From assembly GCF_024609765.1 (NCBI RefSeq), contig NZ_JANFDG010000016.1, positions 62,001-126,000 on the forward strand: a stretch of 64,000 nucleotides of DNA. Direction: 5' to 3'. Both the position numbers and the translations under genes were made by a program. This document shows positions 37,236 through 44,576 of this stretch, piece after piece. The notes beneath the pieces are model-generated. The model was not told where the DNA came from. It was given only the letters and a program-made list of their open reading frames with translations, and did no database searches. Positions within the stretch are counted from its first letter, which is position 1. Each line of letters begins with the position of its first letter. This DNA comes from Shinella pollutisoli. GTDB taxonomy: Bacteria > Pseudomonadota > Alphaproteobacteria > Rhizobiales > Rhizobiaceae.

Positions 37236-37547
37236 TCAGACCCTCGCCGCGGCGGTGAGCTGCCGCTCCATCCGTTCGAGATGGACGGCGGCAGCCATGC
37301 CGAAAAGGCCGAGTGCCGCGATCGTCACGATGAGGACGAGAGGTGCCGCGCGGTCGGCGGCGCGCTCCAGGAGCGACGGCTCGTCGGGCAGGTCGATGAC
37401 GGGCAGCGGCGCGGCTTCCCGCTCGCGCGCCAGTTCGCGCAGCCTTGCCACGCCGCGCTCGTAGCCGTCGGGGAATTCGGCGTAGGGCAGCCAGAAGGCC
37501 TGGCGGTCGGCGATGCCGGCGCGCCGTTCGAGATCGCCGAGGCTCAT
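37236..37547 (-). CDS. small membrane protein, unknown
   Basis: A 103-residue protein: soluble N-terminus (MSLGDLERRAGIADRQ...), one membrane helix at about 70-90 (PLVLIVTIAALGLFGMAAA) and a short basic tail. GGGGAGGGG before the ATG. Start overlaps the previous gene by 4 bp. Confidence 0.6.
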   Translation of the reverse strand: MSLGDLERRAGIADRQAFWLPYAEFPDGYERGVARLRELAREREAAPLPVIDLPDEPSLLERAADRAAPLVLIVTIAALGLFGMAAAVHLERMERQLTAAARV

Positions 37548-37774
37548 CGCGGCCCCTCCCCGCCCACGCGCTCGCAGCTCGCCACCCGGGTGCGGTGGTG
37601 CCGGCGGCGGCGCATCGCGAAGGTCTCCGCGTCCGCCGCGCAGGCGGCGAGCACGTCGTGCTCGCTGCGGTCGGTCAGGCGGACGCGGAAATGATGCTGC
37701 GACGGCCGGGGCTTCGCCGGCGGCGGACGCCGCAGGCAGAGCGCCTGGTCGTAGATGTGGTCGGTGAGGGCCAT
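37544..37774 (-). CDS. small basic phage protein, unknown
   Basis: A 76-residue Arg/His-rich ORF (MALTDHIYDQALCLRRP...). Real status rests on its tight fit between two genes (ATGA overlap, 5-bp gap); it has no clear ribosome site. Confidence 0.45.
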   Translation of the reverse strand: MALTDHIYDQALCLRRPPPAKPRPSQHHFRVRLTDRSEHDVLAACAADAETFAMRRRRHHRTRVASCERVGGEGPR

Positions 37775-37779
37775 GGCGG

Positions 37780-37965
37780 TCAGGCCGCCTGCCGGACGGC
37801 GTCGGCATTGGCGCGCTCCGTCGCGGCTTCGCCGAGGGTGTCCAGTTCGGCGCGCGTGACGCCGCGGCGGATCAGGCGGTGCTCGGTGCAGTCGTCGCCG
37901 AGCTCGCGCATGATCTCGGCGATCTGGCGGGCGCGGGCGCGCTGGGCGAGGGTGAAGTTCTTCAT
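37780..37965 (-). CDS. small helical phage protein, unknown
   Basis: A 61-residue charged helical protein (MKNFTLAQRARARQIAEIM...). GGAGAAA precedes the ATG. First gene of the leftward block, so the promoter for the DGR-int transcript should lie in 37,966-38,146, a region with no other gene. Confidence 0.6.
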   Translation of the reverse strand: MKNFTLAQRARARQIAEIMRELGDDCTEHRLIRRGVTRAELDTLGEAATERANADAVRQAA

Positions 37966-38146
37966 GGCGGTTTCTCCAAATCGAGGTTGACTATCAAGAT
38001 GTTGTGGTGCAGCGCCCGCAGAATGGATAAATATTGACAGGCGACGCCGATTCCTGCGCGTATTGGCAGGCCGGCCCCTGGCAGCGTCGCAAGCGCTGCC
38101 AAGGGCCTTCATCCCCAAGTGCACTCCCACCAGAGGACGATCTGAA

Positions 38147-38284
38147 ATGACGAACAATGGAAACAACGGCTCATACGAGCAGAAGGGCTGGGGTCCGCGC
38201 CAGCCGACGCAAAGCACGCCGCGGCCGATCACCGGACCCACCGGCCCGCGGCAACCGGCGGCGCCGCCGCCGCCGAAGAAATGA
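38147..38284 (+). CDS. 45-residue proline-rich microprotein
   Basis: MTNNGNNGSYEQKGWGPRQ then a Pro/Thr/Ala-rich tail ending PPPPKK. It overlaps the next gene's start by 4 bp (ATGA), so the two are translationally coupled. AGAGGA lies upstream. Probably unstructured; a partner role for the SLATT-like protein is inferred. Confidence 0.6.
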   Translation: MTNNGNNGSYEQKGWGPRQPTQSTPRPITGPTGPRQPAAPPPPKK

Positions 38285-38865
38285 GGATGGATATGGACCG
38301 CGCCAGACTGCAGCTGAACGTCCTGCGAAACGCTCTCTACCATGCCGGCCAGCGGCGCCGGTACGAGCGCTACACGCGCTGGTCCAACTTCCTTGTGATC
38401 CTGCTGGGCGCGAGCGCCATGGCAGATCTTGCGCGCCTCCTGGACTTTCCGGGCGGCGCGCTTCTCCCCGGGCTTCTGACCACGATCGTCGGCGGCCTCC
38501 AGCTGGTCTTCGACTTCGGCGGCAAGGCGCGCGACCATCAGGTGCTGCAGCGCGACTACTACACCCTGCTTGCCGACATCGAGGACGCGCCGGCAGCCGA
38601 CGAGGCGCAGATTGCCCGCTTCTGCGCCGTCATGACGCGGATCGCCACCGGCGAGCCGCCCACGCTGCGCGCACTCGACGCCAGGGCCTACAACGACGCG
38701 CTGTCCGGCCTCGGCCATTGGAGCGAGGGCGAGAGGCTGCACATTCCCTTGTGGCACCGCATCGCCGGATCGGTCAGCGCCTTCGACGGCTACCAGTACG
38801 AGACGCTCGACGAGCGCCGCGTGCGCCGCTCCGTCCGGGATCGCCTGTTTTCCGTGAAACGATAG
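38281..38865 (+). CDS. two-helix membrane protein, SLATT-domain-like
   Basis: A 194-residue protein: N-terminal amphipathic helix (about 5-32), two membrane helices (about 36-54 and 60-80) and a cytosolic C-terminal helical domain. This is the plan of SLATT proteins (SMODS/SLOG-associating 2-TM effectors), predicted membrane effectors in conflict systems. No nucleotide sensor gene is adjacent. Assignment is by architecture, not proven homology. Confidence 0.6.
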   Translation: MRMDMDRARLQLNVLRNALYHAGQRRRYERYTRWSNFLVILLGASAMADLARLLDFPGGALLPGLLTTIVGGLQLVFDFGGKARDHQVLQRDYYTLLADIEDAPAADEAQIARFCAVMTRIATGEPPTLRALDARAYNDALSGLGHWSEGERLHIPLWHRIAGSVSAFDGYQYETLDERRVRRSVRDRLFSVKR

Positions 38866-38901
38866 CACGCCGCTCTCCGTTCGGTGGTGATCCGGAGAGG
38901 T

Positions 38902-38942
38902 GGGTCGCCGTCGGATAGGAGGAGGAACGGCGACCCTGTTTT
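38902..38942 (+). terminator. candidate terminator after the SLATT-like gene
   Basis: GGGTCGCCGT and ACGGCGACCC form a 10-bp stem (15-nt loop) followed by TGTTTT, 36 bp after the stop. Confidence 0.5.
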
Positions 38943-38959
38943 CCGGGGAACGGGAAATA

Positions 38960-39012
38960 GGTACAACATGCACCAATATCCCGTCAAGAGAAATTGGTGC
39001 AATTAGTACCAA
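38960..39012. promoter_or_regulatory. two repressor operator-like sites ahead of the DUF5131 gene
   Basis: GGTAC-AACAT-GCACC (38,960-38,974) and GGTGC-AATTA-GTACC (38,996-39,010, inside TTGGTGCAATTAGTACCAA) are two dyads 36 bp apart, 130-180 bp before the start. The same dyad occurs between the CI-like and Cro-like genes. Confidence 0.7.
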
Positions 39013-39140
39013 TATTGCTTTGCCAGCATTTTAGGGTATGTTTCGGGTCAAGGATGTCGGGCCGGCCTGCGGGCTTCCGACGCAACCGATCCTTAATCAC
39101 TCCGCAATTATCACCGACGGTGAGCTAGGAGGATCGACCC

Positions 39141-39890
39141 ATGGCAGACACGTCGATCGAATGGACGGACGCAACGTGGAACCCGGTCGCAGGCTGCTCG
39201 ATCATGAGCGCCGGCTGCAGCAACTGCTATGCGATGAGAATGGCTGCCCGGCTGGAAGCGATGGGCGTCGAGAAATATCGCGGCCTCACCCGCAAGAGCG
39301 GCGGCCGCGCGAAATGGACGGGCGCTCTCGTCTTCGACGAGAAAGCCCTTGCCTTGCCGGCGAGCTGGACCAGGCCGAGAAACGTTTTCGTCAATTCGAT
39401 GTCCGACCTTTTTCACCCGGACGTGCCGGCGGAGTTCATTCGCAAGGTCTGGGATACGATGTCGGCAACGCGCCGGCACACTTATCAAATACTGACCAAG
39501 CGCCCGGACAGGATGGCGGAGATACTGCAAGATGGCTTCGACGTCCTGCCGAATGTGTGGCTGGGCACGAGCGTGGAGGACGGGCGCGTGCTGCATCGGC
39601 TCGACGACCTGCGGCTGGTTCCGGCGCGCATCCGGTTCGTGTCATTCGAGCCGCTGATCGGATCTGTGGCTGGCGGCAAGCTGGACGACATTCACTGGGC
39701 GATCGTCGGCGGTGAGTCCGGTCCGAAGGCCCGCCCCATGGATCCGCGCTGGATCGACGAAATCTTCGATCTGTGCACGACGGCCGGGGCCGCCTTCTTC
39801 TTCAAGCAATGGGGGGGCGCGAACAAGAAGGCGACCGGGCGCTCCTATCGCGGCCGCACGTGGGACGAAATGCCTGCCTTGAGTATGTGA
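39141..39890 (+). CDS. phage Gp37/Gp68-like protein (DUF5131, three-Cys motif)
   Basis: A 249-residue protein. WNPVAGCSIMSAGCSNCYAM has the CX6CX2C three-cysteine motif of the family, which resembles radical-SAM-type iron-sulfur ligands; WTRPRNVFVNSMSDLFHPDV and WAIVGGESGPKARPM are further conserved blocks. AGGAGG upstream of the ATG. Biochemical role unproven. It converges on the TcmP gene, overlapping its end by 46 bp. Confidence 0.85.
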   Translation: MADTSIEWTDATWNPVAGCSIMSAGCSNCYAMRMAARLEAMGVEKYRGLTRKSGGRAKWTGALVFDEKALALPASWTRPRNVFVNSMSDLFHPDVPAEFIRKVWDTMSATRRHTYQILTKRPDRMAEILQDGFDVLPNVWLGTSVEDGRVLHRLDDLRLVPARIRFVSFEPLIGSVAGGKLDDIHWAIVGGESGPKARPMDPRWIDEIFDLCTTAGAAFFFKQWGGANKKATGRSYRGRTWDEMPALSM

Positions 39891-40753
39891 CCGGCGAACC
39901 GTCGCGCCAACGCAATCGCCTTTTCGGAAGGATTCGAGGCCGCGAAGAACAGCGAGAAGCGCTGCGGCTTCCTCTGTGGTGGCAGAGGGAAAGGATCGGC
40001 GACCAAGGGAAAGATCGTCTCCAGGCGACGTTTCACATACTGCTCCAGACCGGCCACGTCGGCATTGCGCTGGCGTTCCGCCGAGGGTTCAAGTGCTCCC
40101 AGCAGGTCGACTGCCGGCGGAACGGGGCTGTAGAGTTCCGTTTCCCATTCGTTCGTGCCAAGCATCGTCGTCAATGCCCTCCGCTTTGTCGCGTCGACGT
40201 CGCTGATGCTTCTTGCGGCTTGGCGGTAAAGGCCGGAAAGCGGGAAAAGGAACCAGACGTCGATCGCCCGCGTCCGTGCTATCGCTTCGAGCGTCGCCCA
40301 TGCGACTTCCATGCCGTAAGGGTCGAGGAAAAGGATCGCGCGGCGGGACGTCCAGTTCACTCGGTCGATGGTGGCCGGTATGAGGACGTTGGCGTCGCCA
40401 TTGAGTATCCGGATATCGCGATCGGGATGCGCGGCCTTCAACGCTTCCAGCGCGGCGCAATGGGCTGCCTTCTGCTCCATGAAGATCAGGCGATCAAACG
40501 GTGGCACGATGTCGAGGGCGATTTTCGCGGATCCGCGCCGGCTTTCGACGCGCTCGGGGACCGGAGCCTCGAACAGGTCACCATCCCTGGCCTCGGTCCG
40601 GACCGTCCGCGCGCCAGTCCCGGCAAAGGCGTCGATATACCAGAGCGAATTGAACTTCGGCCGGAGCGCGGTCGCCCAGGCCTTGAGATACTTCTCGACC
40701 AGTTCCAGCTTGATCTCGGTGTGCTGGCCGCCGAATTCATGGTTGTCGATCAA
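39845..40753 (-). CDS. tcmP: three-Cys-motif partner protein TcmP
   Basis: A 302-residue protein with the family hallmarks HTEIKLELVEKYLKAW and YIDAFAGTGA (a SAM-binding-like glycine loop), FLDPYGMEV, and FPLSGLYRQ. Start is a TTG with AGGAG about nine bases upstream. These proteins are encoded beside three-Cys-motif genes such as the one it overlaps. Possible methyltransferase; substrate unknown. Confidence 0.82.
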   Translation of the reverse strand: MIDNHEFGGQHTEIKLELVEKYLKAWATALRPKFNSLWYIDAFAGTGARTVRTEARDGDLFEAPVPERVESRRGSAKIALDIVPPFDRLIFMEQKAAHCAALEALKAAHPDRDIRILNGDANVLIPATIDRVNWTSRRAILFLDPYGMEVAWATLEAIARTRAIDVWFLFPLSGLYRQAARSISDVDATKRRALTTMLGTNEWETELYSPVPPAVDLLGALEPSAERQRNADVAGLEQYVKRRLETIFPLVADPFPLPPQRKPQRFSLFFAASNPSEKAIALARRFAGHILKAGISSHVRPR

Positions 40754-40766
40754 GTCCCGGTGGCTC

Positions 40767-41414
40767 CTACATGTTGATAAGGGATCTCCGCACGCGCCCT
40801 ACCACCGTCACCGCGCCCTGAAACCGCGGCGGCGGAACATCCTCATAACTCGCGGGCTGGAACGACGGATTCTCGCTCGGACGGTAGCGCTTGTATGTCG
40901 CCGCGCCGGTCTCGTCGCAGACGACGTAACAGGCATTCGAGACCAATCGCTTGTCCCTGAGGTTCACGAAAATCAGGGATTCCGGGGGCGATATCTTGTT
41001 CATCGAGTTGCCTTGAACCTCAAGGCAGATCCAGTCGCCCTCCGGCAGGTCGATCGCTGGCTCGGTCGGGAACTCGGAGAAGTCGGATACCCCGTCCTGG
41101 TCTGTCAACTGACCCGCGCTTACCCAAGAGATGCGAGGGACATCCACTATGGAAACTGGTTCGGCGTCCGCATCGTCTGGCTGGCCGATGCCAAACTGCA
41201 ACCACTTGAGGTTCACCTTAAAGGCTTTAGCGTATCGCTTCGCGTCGGCTATGCCGAAACCATTGCGCCCGGACTCGTGGGATTTGTACTTGTTTTCGTT
41301 CCATCCGAAATGCTTGCTGACTTTTCGAATGCCGCCGATCTTAGAGTGTATGCGCGCGGCAGCAAGGCGCGCGGCGCGCTTCTCACGCTCAATCTGTTCT
41401 TCACGATTCGTCAT
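40767..41414 (-). CDS. CI-like repressor, S24 peptidase fold
   Basis: A 215-residue regulator: N-terminal helix-turn-helix (about 25-85, KVSKHFGWNENKYKSHESG) and a C-terminal LexA/CI-type domain with the Ser nucleophile in EVQGNSMNKI and Lys in AATYKRYR. It should hold the prophage silent and be cleaved on DNA damage. No good ribosome site; ATG at 41,414 sits next to an operator. Confidence 0.85.
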   Translation of the reverse strand: MTNREEQIEREKRAARLAAARIHSKIGGIRKVSKHFGWNENKYKSHESGRNGFGIADAKRYAKAFKVNLKWLQFGIGQPDDADAEPVSIVDVPRISWVSAGQLTDQDGVSDFSEFPTEPAIDLPEGDWICLEVQGNSMNKISPPESLIFVNLRDKRLVSNACYVVCDETGAATYKRYRPSENPSFQPASYEDVPPPRFQGAVTVVGRVRRSLINM

Positions 41415-41415
41415 A

Positions 41416-41491
41416 GTTACGATGTGTACCCATAGACGTTGGTGCAAATAACAACGTGTTGCGTTGACGTGGCGTAGGTATTTATTGTACC
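41416..41491. promoter_or_regulatory. immunity operator region, three related dyads
   Basis: GTTAC-GATGT-GTACC (41,416-41,430), GGTGC-AAATA-ACAAC (41,441-41,455) and GGTAT-TTATT-GTACC (41,477-41,491) fit GGTRC-N5-GYACC with mismatches. They fill the gap between divergent CI-like and Cro-like genes, as the lambda OR sites do. Confidence 0.7.
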
Positions 41492-41500
41492 AATATCGCC

Positions 41501-41722
41501 ATGACCCATGCTGACATCATCAACCTTTGGCCGTCGCTGACCGCTTTTGCGCAGGATCTGGGCGTGCCTTATGTGACCGCCAAGGCCATGCGACGCCGCG
41601 GTTCCATCCCGGCGACCTATTGGGTTCGGTTGGTCGACCACGCTGAGAGGCGGGGGCTCCACGGCGTCACGATTCGTCACTTGGCCGAGATGATCGCCAT
41701 AACATCTGAGGCCGCCGAATGA
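41501..41722 (+). CDS. Cro-like DNA-binding protein
   Basis: A 73-residue protein with a helix-turn-helix (LTAFAQDLGVPYVTAKAMRR...). It is divergent from the CI-like gene across the operators and opens the rightward early operon. Confidence 0.75.
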   Translation: MTHADIINLWPSLTAFAQDLGVPYVTAKAMRRRGSIPATYWVRLVDHAERRGLHGVTIRHLAEMIAITSEAAE

Positions 41723-41868
41723 CGCGCATCCTCCCTCCTTCCCCGCGCGGCCGGTTTTTCTCCCTGGCCGGCCGCGCCCTCCGGCGCCGGGGCGTGAAGC
41801 TGCGCGGTTTCGCGTGGCGGGTCGCTCCGGCGCCGGTCGTCTTTCCTCGTACATGCGGACCCCCGTGA
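41719..41868 (+). CDS. possible 49-residue basic protein
   Basis: ATGA overlap with the cro-like stop; Arg/Pro-rich (MTRILPPSPRGRFFS...). No family. The overlap is the main support; it could be chance in GC-rich DNA. Confidence 0.3.
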   Translation: MTRILPPSPRGRFFSLAGRALRRRGVKLRGFAWRVAPAPVVFPRTCGPP

Positions 41869-41971
41869 TGTGACGGCCTGATCATTCGACGATTTCCATC
41901 CTTCCCGCCACGGGAAAGCCCGGCCGGATTTCCCGGCACGGGAATGCATTCTTGCTGTCCGGAGACATGCC

Positions 41972-42469
41972 ATGTCCGATCCCTTTCTCTACCGGGTCAA
42001 AGCCGCGCAGCGCGACCTCATCGAGCGCTGCGGCGGCATCCTGCGCGTCGAGACGATCAGCGGCTATTCGAAAAGCCAGGTCGGGCGCTGGAACAATCCG
42101 TCCGACCCCGACCTAATGCCGGTCGGCGCCGTCCGCGTGCTGGAGGCCGACTGCGGCGTGGCGCTCGTGACGTCGGTGCTCGCCGAGGCGAACGGTCGGC
42201 GGCTCACCGACCCCGAGACGGAGCGTGCCGCCGACGTCTGCGTGATGCTCTCCCATGCCGAACTGATGCGGCAGGCGGCGGAGCTCGCCAACGGGATGGC
42301 GATCGCCATCTCCGACGGGCAGGTGACGCCGACCGAGGCGCAGACGGTGGACCGGCTCGCCGCCGGCCTGGAGCGGGCGGCGAGCGACCTTCGTGCCGCG
42401 CTCGCCACCATCAAGGCGCGCGGCGGCGTGCCGGCCGGGCTGCGGGTTGTCGGGGACGAGGGACGATGA
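41972..42469 (+). CDS. phage CII-like regulatory protein
   Basis: A 165-residue protein. VKAAQRDLIERCGGILRVETISGYSKSQVGRW is a helix-turn-helix of the phage CII/regulatory type; the C-terminus is long and helical. Position after cro suggests an early regulator of lysis-lysogeny or replication. Overlaps the next start (ATGA). Confidence 0.65.
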   Translation: MSDPFLYRVKAAQRDLIERCGGILRVETISGYSKSQVGRWNNPSDPDLMPVGAVRVLEADCGVALVTSVLAEANGRRLTDPETERAADVCVMLSHAELMRQAAELANGMAIAISDGQVTPTEAQTVDRLAAGLERAASDLRAALATIKARGGVPAGLRVVGDEGR

Positions 42470-42795
42470 TCTGCTGCCCGACCTGCGGGCAGGCCCTGCC
42501 GCCCGATCGCTTCAGCTTCGACGTCGACAGCGGCGTGCTCGTCTGCGGCGGACGGTTCGTGCATCTGCCGCGCCGCGAGGCGCACGTCCTCGAATTCCTG
42601 CTCGAGCGCCGCGGCCGCACCGTCACGCGCTCGATCCTGTTCCAGGAGCTCTATCGCGGCGACGACGAGCCGGACGCGGAGAACGTGGTGGAGAGCCACG
42701 TCTCGAAGCTGCGCCGCAAGATCCTGCCTCTCGGCCTCGTCATCACGTCGGAGCGCTACAAGGGCTACCGGCTGACGGTGGAGGCGACGCTATGA
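42466..42795 (+). CDS. winged-helix protein with N-terminal Cys cluster
   Basis: A 109-residue protein. MICCPTCGQALP is a zinc-knuckle-like start. The rest is an OmpR/PhoB-type DNA-binding winged helix (RREAHVLEFLLERRGRTVTR, VVESHVSKLRRKI, ERYKGYRL) without a receiver domain. A second, frameshifted copy follows directly. Confidence 0.75.
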   Translation: MICCPTCGQALPPDRFSFDVDSGVLVCGGRFVHLPRREAHVLEFLLERRGRTVTRSILFQELYRGDDEPDAENVVESHVSKLRRKILPLGLVITSERYKGYRLTVEATL

Positions 42796-43140
42796 CCGCC
42801 TGCCCGTGCCCGACCTGCGGCCAGCCGCTGCAGACGGAGACCTTCGCGATCGACTGGGATGCCGGCATCATCGTCGCGGGCGGCCGGTTCGCGCAGCTGA
42901 CCCGGCAGGAGATGGCGATCTTCTCCACGCTTCATGCCGCCAGGGGGGGGGGTGCGGACGAAGGAGCAGTTGCTGCGCGCCGTGACCTCCTTCATCGACG
43001 ATGCGCCGGAGATCAAGATCGTCGACGTCCTCGTCTGCAAGATCCGCAAGAAGCTCACGGGTCTCGATATCCCCATCCACACGGTCTGGGGCGAGGGCTA
43101 CCGCCTGGTGCCCCGCAAGGGAGGCATTCTGCATGAGTGA
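42792..43140 (+). pseudogene. second Cys-cluster winged-helix protein, frameshifted at a G10 run
   Basis: MTACPCPTCGQPLQ parallels the preceding gene. The frame breaks in a run of ten G (42,943-42,952). The rest of the winged helix (RTKEQLLRAVTSFID, IKIVDVLVCKIRKKL, WGEGYRLVPRKGG) continues in another frame to 43,140. Nine G would restore a 115-residue protein. This could be a true mutation, a phase-variable switch, or a sequencing error. Confidence 0.7.
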
Positions 43141-43942
43141 GGCTGTATCGGCAGATCTCGGCGAACGGTCCGAGCTGATGTGGGTCGACGTGGAGCGCAT
43201 CTTCGTCGACCGCAACTACCAGCGCGAGCTGCGCCCGACGCGCGTCGCACAGATCCTGCGGGAGTTCCGCTGGTCGAAGTTCGAGCCCGTCGTGCTCGCC
43301 GAGCAGGAGGGCGGGACCTTCTCGGTGATCGACGGTCAGCACCGCGTCGCCGCCGGCCGTGCGCATCCGGCCGTGAGCCAGATCCCGGCCGCCGTGGTCC
43401 GGCTCTCGGGTTCGCGCGAGGAGGCGGGCGCCTTCCTCGACATCAACGTCAACCGCACGGCCGTGACGACCGTCGAGAGGTTCTGGGCGGGGATCGAGGC
43501 CGGCGACGAGGCCATGCTGCGCGTCCAGGCGGTGCTGGCGCGCGCCGGATGCGAGGTCATCCAGGCGGCAGGCGTCAGGCCCGCGTCCACGAAGACCAAC
43601 GCCGTGACCGCCGTCGCGCGGTCGATCCGCATATACGGCGATGCGGCGACCTCGGACGCCTGCAGGGCGCTCTCCACCGCCTGGCCGGCGGATACGGGCG
43701 CGCTCGGCGGCATCTACATCCAGGCGCTTGCCCGCCTCTTCCGCAACAATAGGTCGACGATCAACGCCGAACGCATCGTCCAGAAGCTCAGGGGGAGCGA
43801 CCGCAAGATGCTGGCTGCACAGGCCGAGACGCTGCGCAAGATCGGTGGCGGCGATGCTGCGCTCAACCTCTCGAAGGCGCTCTGCGAGATCTACAACAGG
43901 CAGCTCCAGGTCAACCACATCACGATCGGAGTGAAGGCATGA
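43133..43942 (+). CDS. ParB-like nuclease-domain protein
   Basis: A 269-residue protein. MWVDVERIFVDRNYQRELR and FSVIDGQHRVAAGRAH are the ParB/Srx-fold core; the C-terminus is helical. GGGAGG precedes the ATG; overlaps the previous stop. Phages use such proteins near replication and methylase genes; exact role unknown. Confidence 0.75.
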   Translation: MSEAVSADLGERSELMWVDVERIFVDRNYQRELRPTRVAQILREFRWSKFEPVVLAEQEGGTFSVIDGQHRVAAGRAHPAVSQIPAAVVRLSGSREEAGAFLDINVNRTAVTTVERFWAGIEAGDEAMLRVQAVLARAGCEVIQAAGVRPASTKTNAVTAVARSIRIYGDAATSDACRALSTAWPADTGALGGIYIQALARLFRNNRSTINAERIVQKLRGSDRKMLAAQAETLRKIGGGDAALNLSKALCEIYNRQLQVNHITIGVKA

Positions 43943-44316
43943 CCGTCGCCCTCTGCCTCTTCGCCCGCCTCGTCTGCGGCCTTGCGGTTGTCGCGGCGCT
44001 CGTCATCGCGCTCGCGATCCTCCCCGCTCTCGCCCTCGTCCTTGCGGTCCCGATCCAGCCGGCCCGCGCACACGACGCGCCCTCCGGCTGGAGCTATCCC
44101 TTCGCCTGCTGCTCGAACGACGACTGCCGGCCGGTCGCGGAGACCGCGGTCGGCGAAGGGCCGGCGGGCTATGTCGTGCGCGCGACCGGCGAGGTCGTGC
44201 CCTATGCCGACCCCCGGGTGCGGGCCTCGCCGGACGGCGATTTTCATTGGTGCAGCGTGGCGGGCGAGGCGACCTCGCGCACGATCTGCCTGTTCGTGCC
44301 GCCGAGGGCGTTCTGA
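43939..44316 (+). CDS. small exported Cys-containing protein
   Basis: A 125-residue protein: long N-terminal hydrophobic signal or anchor (about 5-40) and a mature part with FACCSNDDCRPV and HWCSVAG...TICLF. Conserved-looking cysteines suggest disulfides in the periplasm. Odd in a phage early operon; could alter the envelope of the lysogen. ATGA overlap with the ParB-like gene. Confidence 0.65.
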   Translation: MTVALCLFARLVCGLAVVAALVIALAILPALALVLAVPIQPARAHDAPSGWSYPFACCSNDDCRPVAETAVGEGPAGYVVRATGEVVPYADPRVRASPDGDFHWCSVAGEATSRTICLFVPPRAF

Positions 44317-44576
44317 TGGTGCGGGCGAGATATCGCGATGGCGAGCGTCCGGCGCCGGAGGTTCCGCCGGAACCGCTCGGGCCGCGCGGCGTAGCGCTGC
44401 TGCGCCGCATCCGCTTCGCGGGCGGCAGCTGGCGCTGCGAGCGCAACCGCGACCGGGATGCCGCCGGGGCATGCGAGATGCTCGGCTACGTTTGCCGCGA
44501 CCGGCGCGACGAGGAACTGCTGCTTCTCACCGATGCGGGTGCCGCGCATCTCGACCGGCTGATGAGGGCGCACTGA
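44316..44576 (+). CDS. small phage protein, unknown
   Basis: An 86-residue charged protein (MVRARYRDGERPAPE...) with a winged-helix-like end (DEELLLLTDAGAAHLDRLM). Linked by TGATG overlaps on both sides. Confidence 0.6.
   Translation: MVRARYRDGERPAPEVPPEPLGPRGVALLRRIRFAGGSWRCERNRDRDAAGACEMLGYVCRDRRDEELLLLTDAGAAHLDRLMRAH

Noticed and set aside
37084-37547. Small membrane proteins as a holin/spanin lysis cassette
   Set aside because: No endolysin is nearby and they lie in the leftward DGR-int block; single helices alone are not enough.
43001-43132. Longer N-terminus for the ParB-like gene
   Set aside because: It reads the winged-helix gene out of frame; GGGAGG and ATG at 43,133 give a better start.
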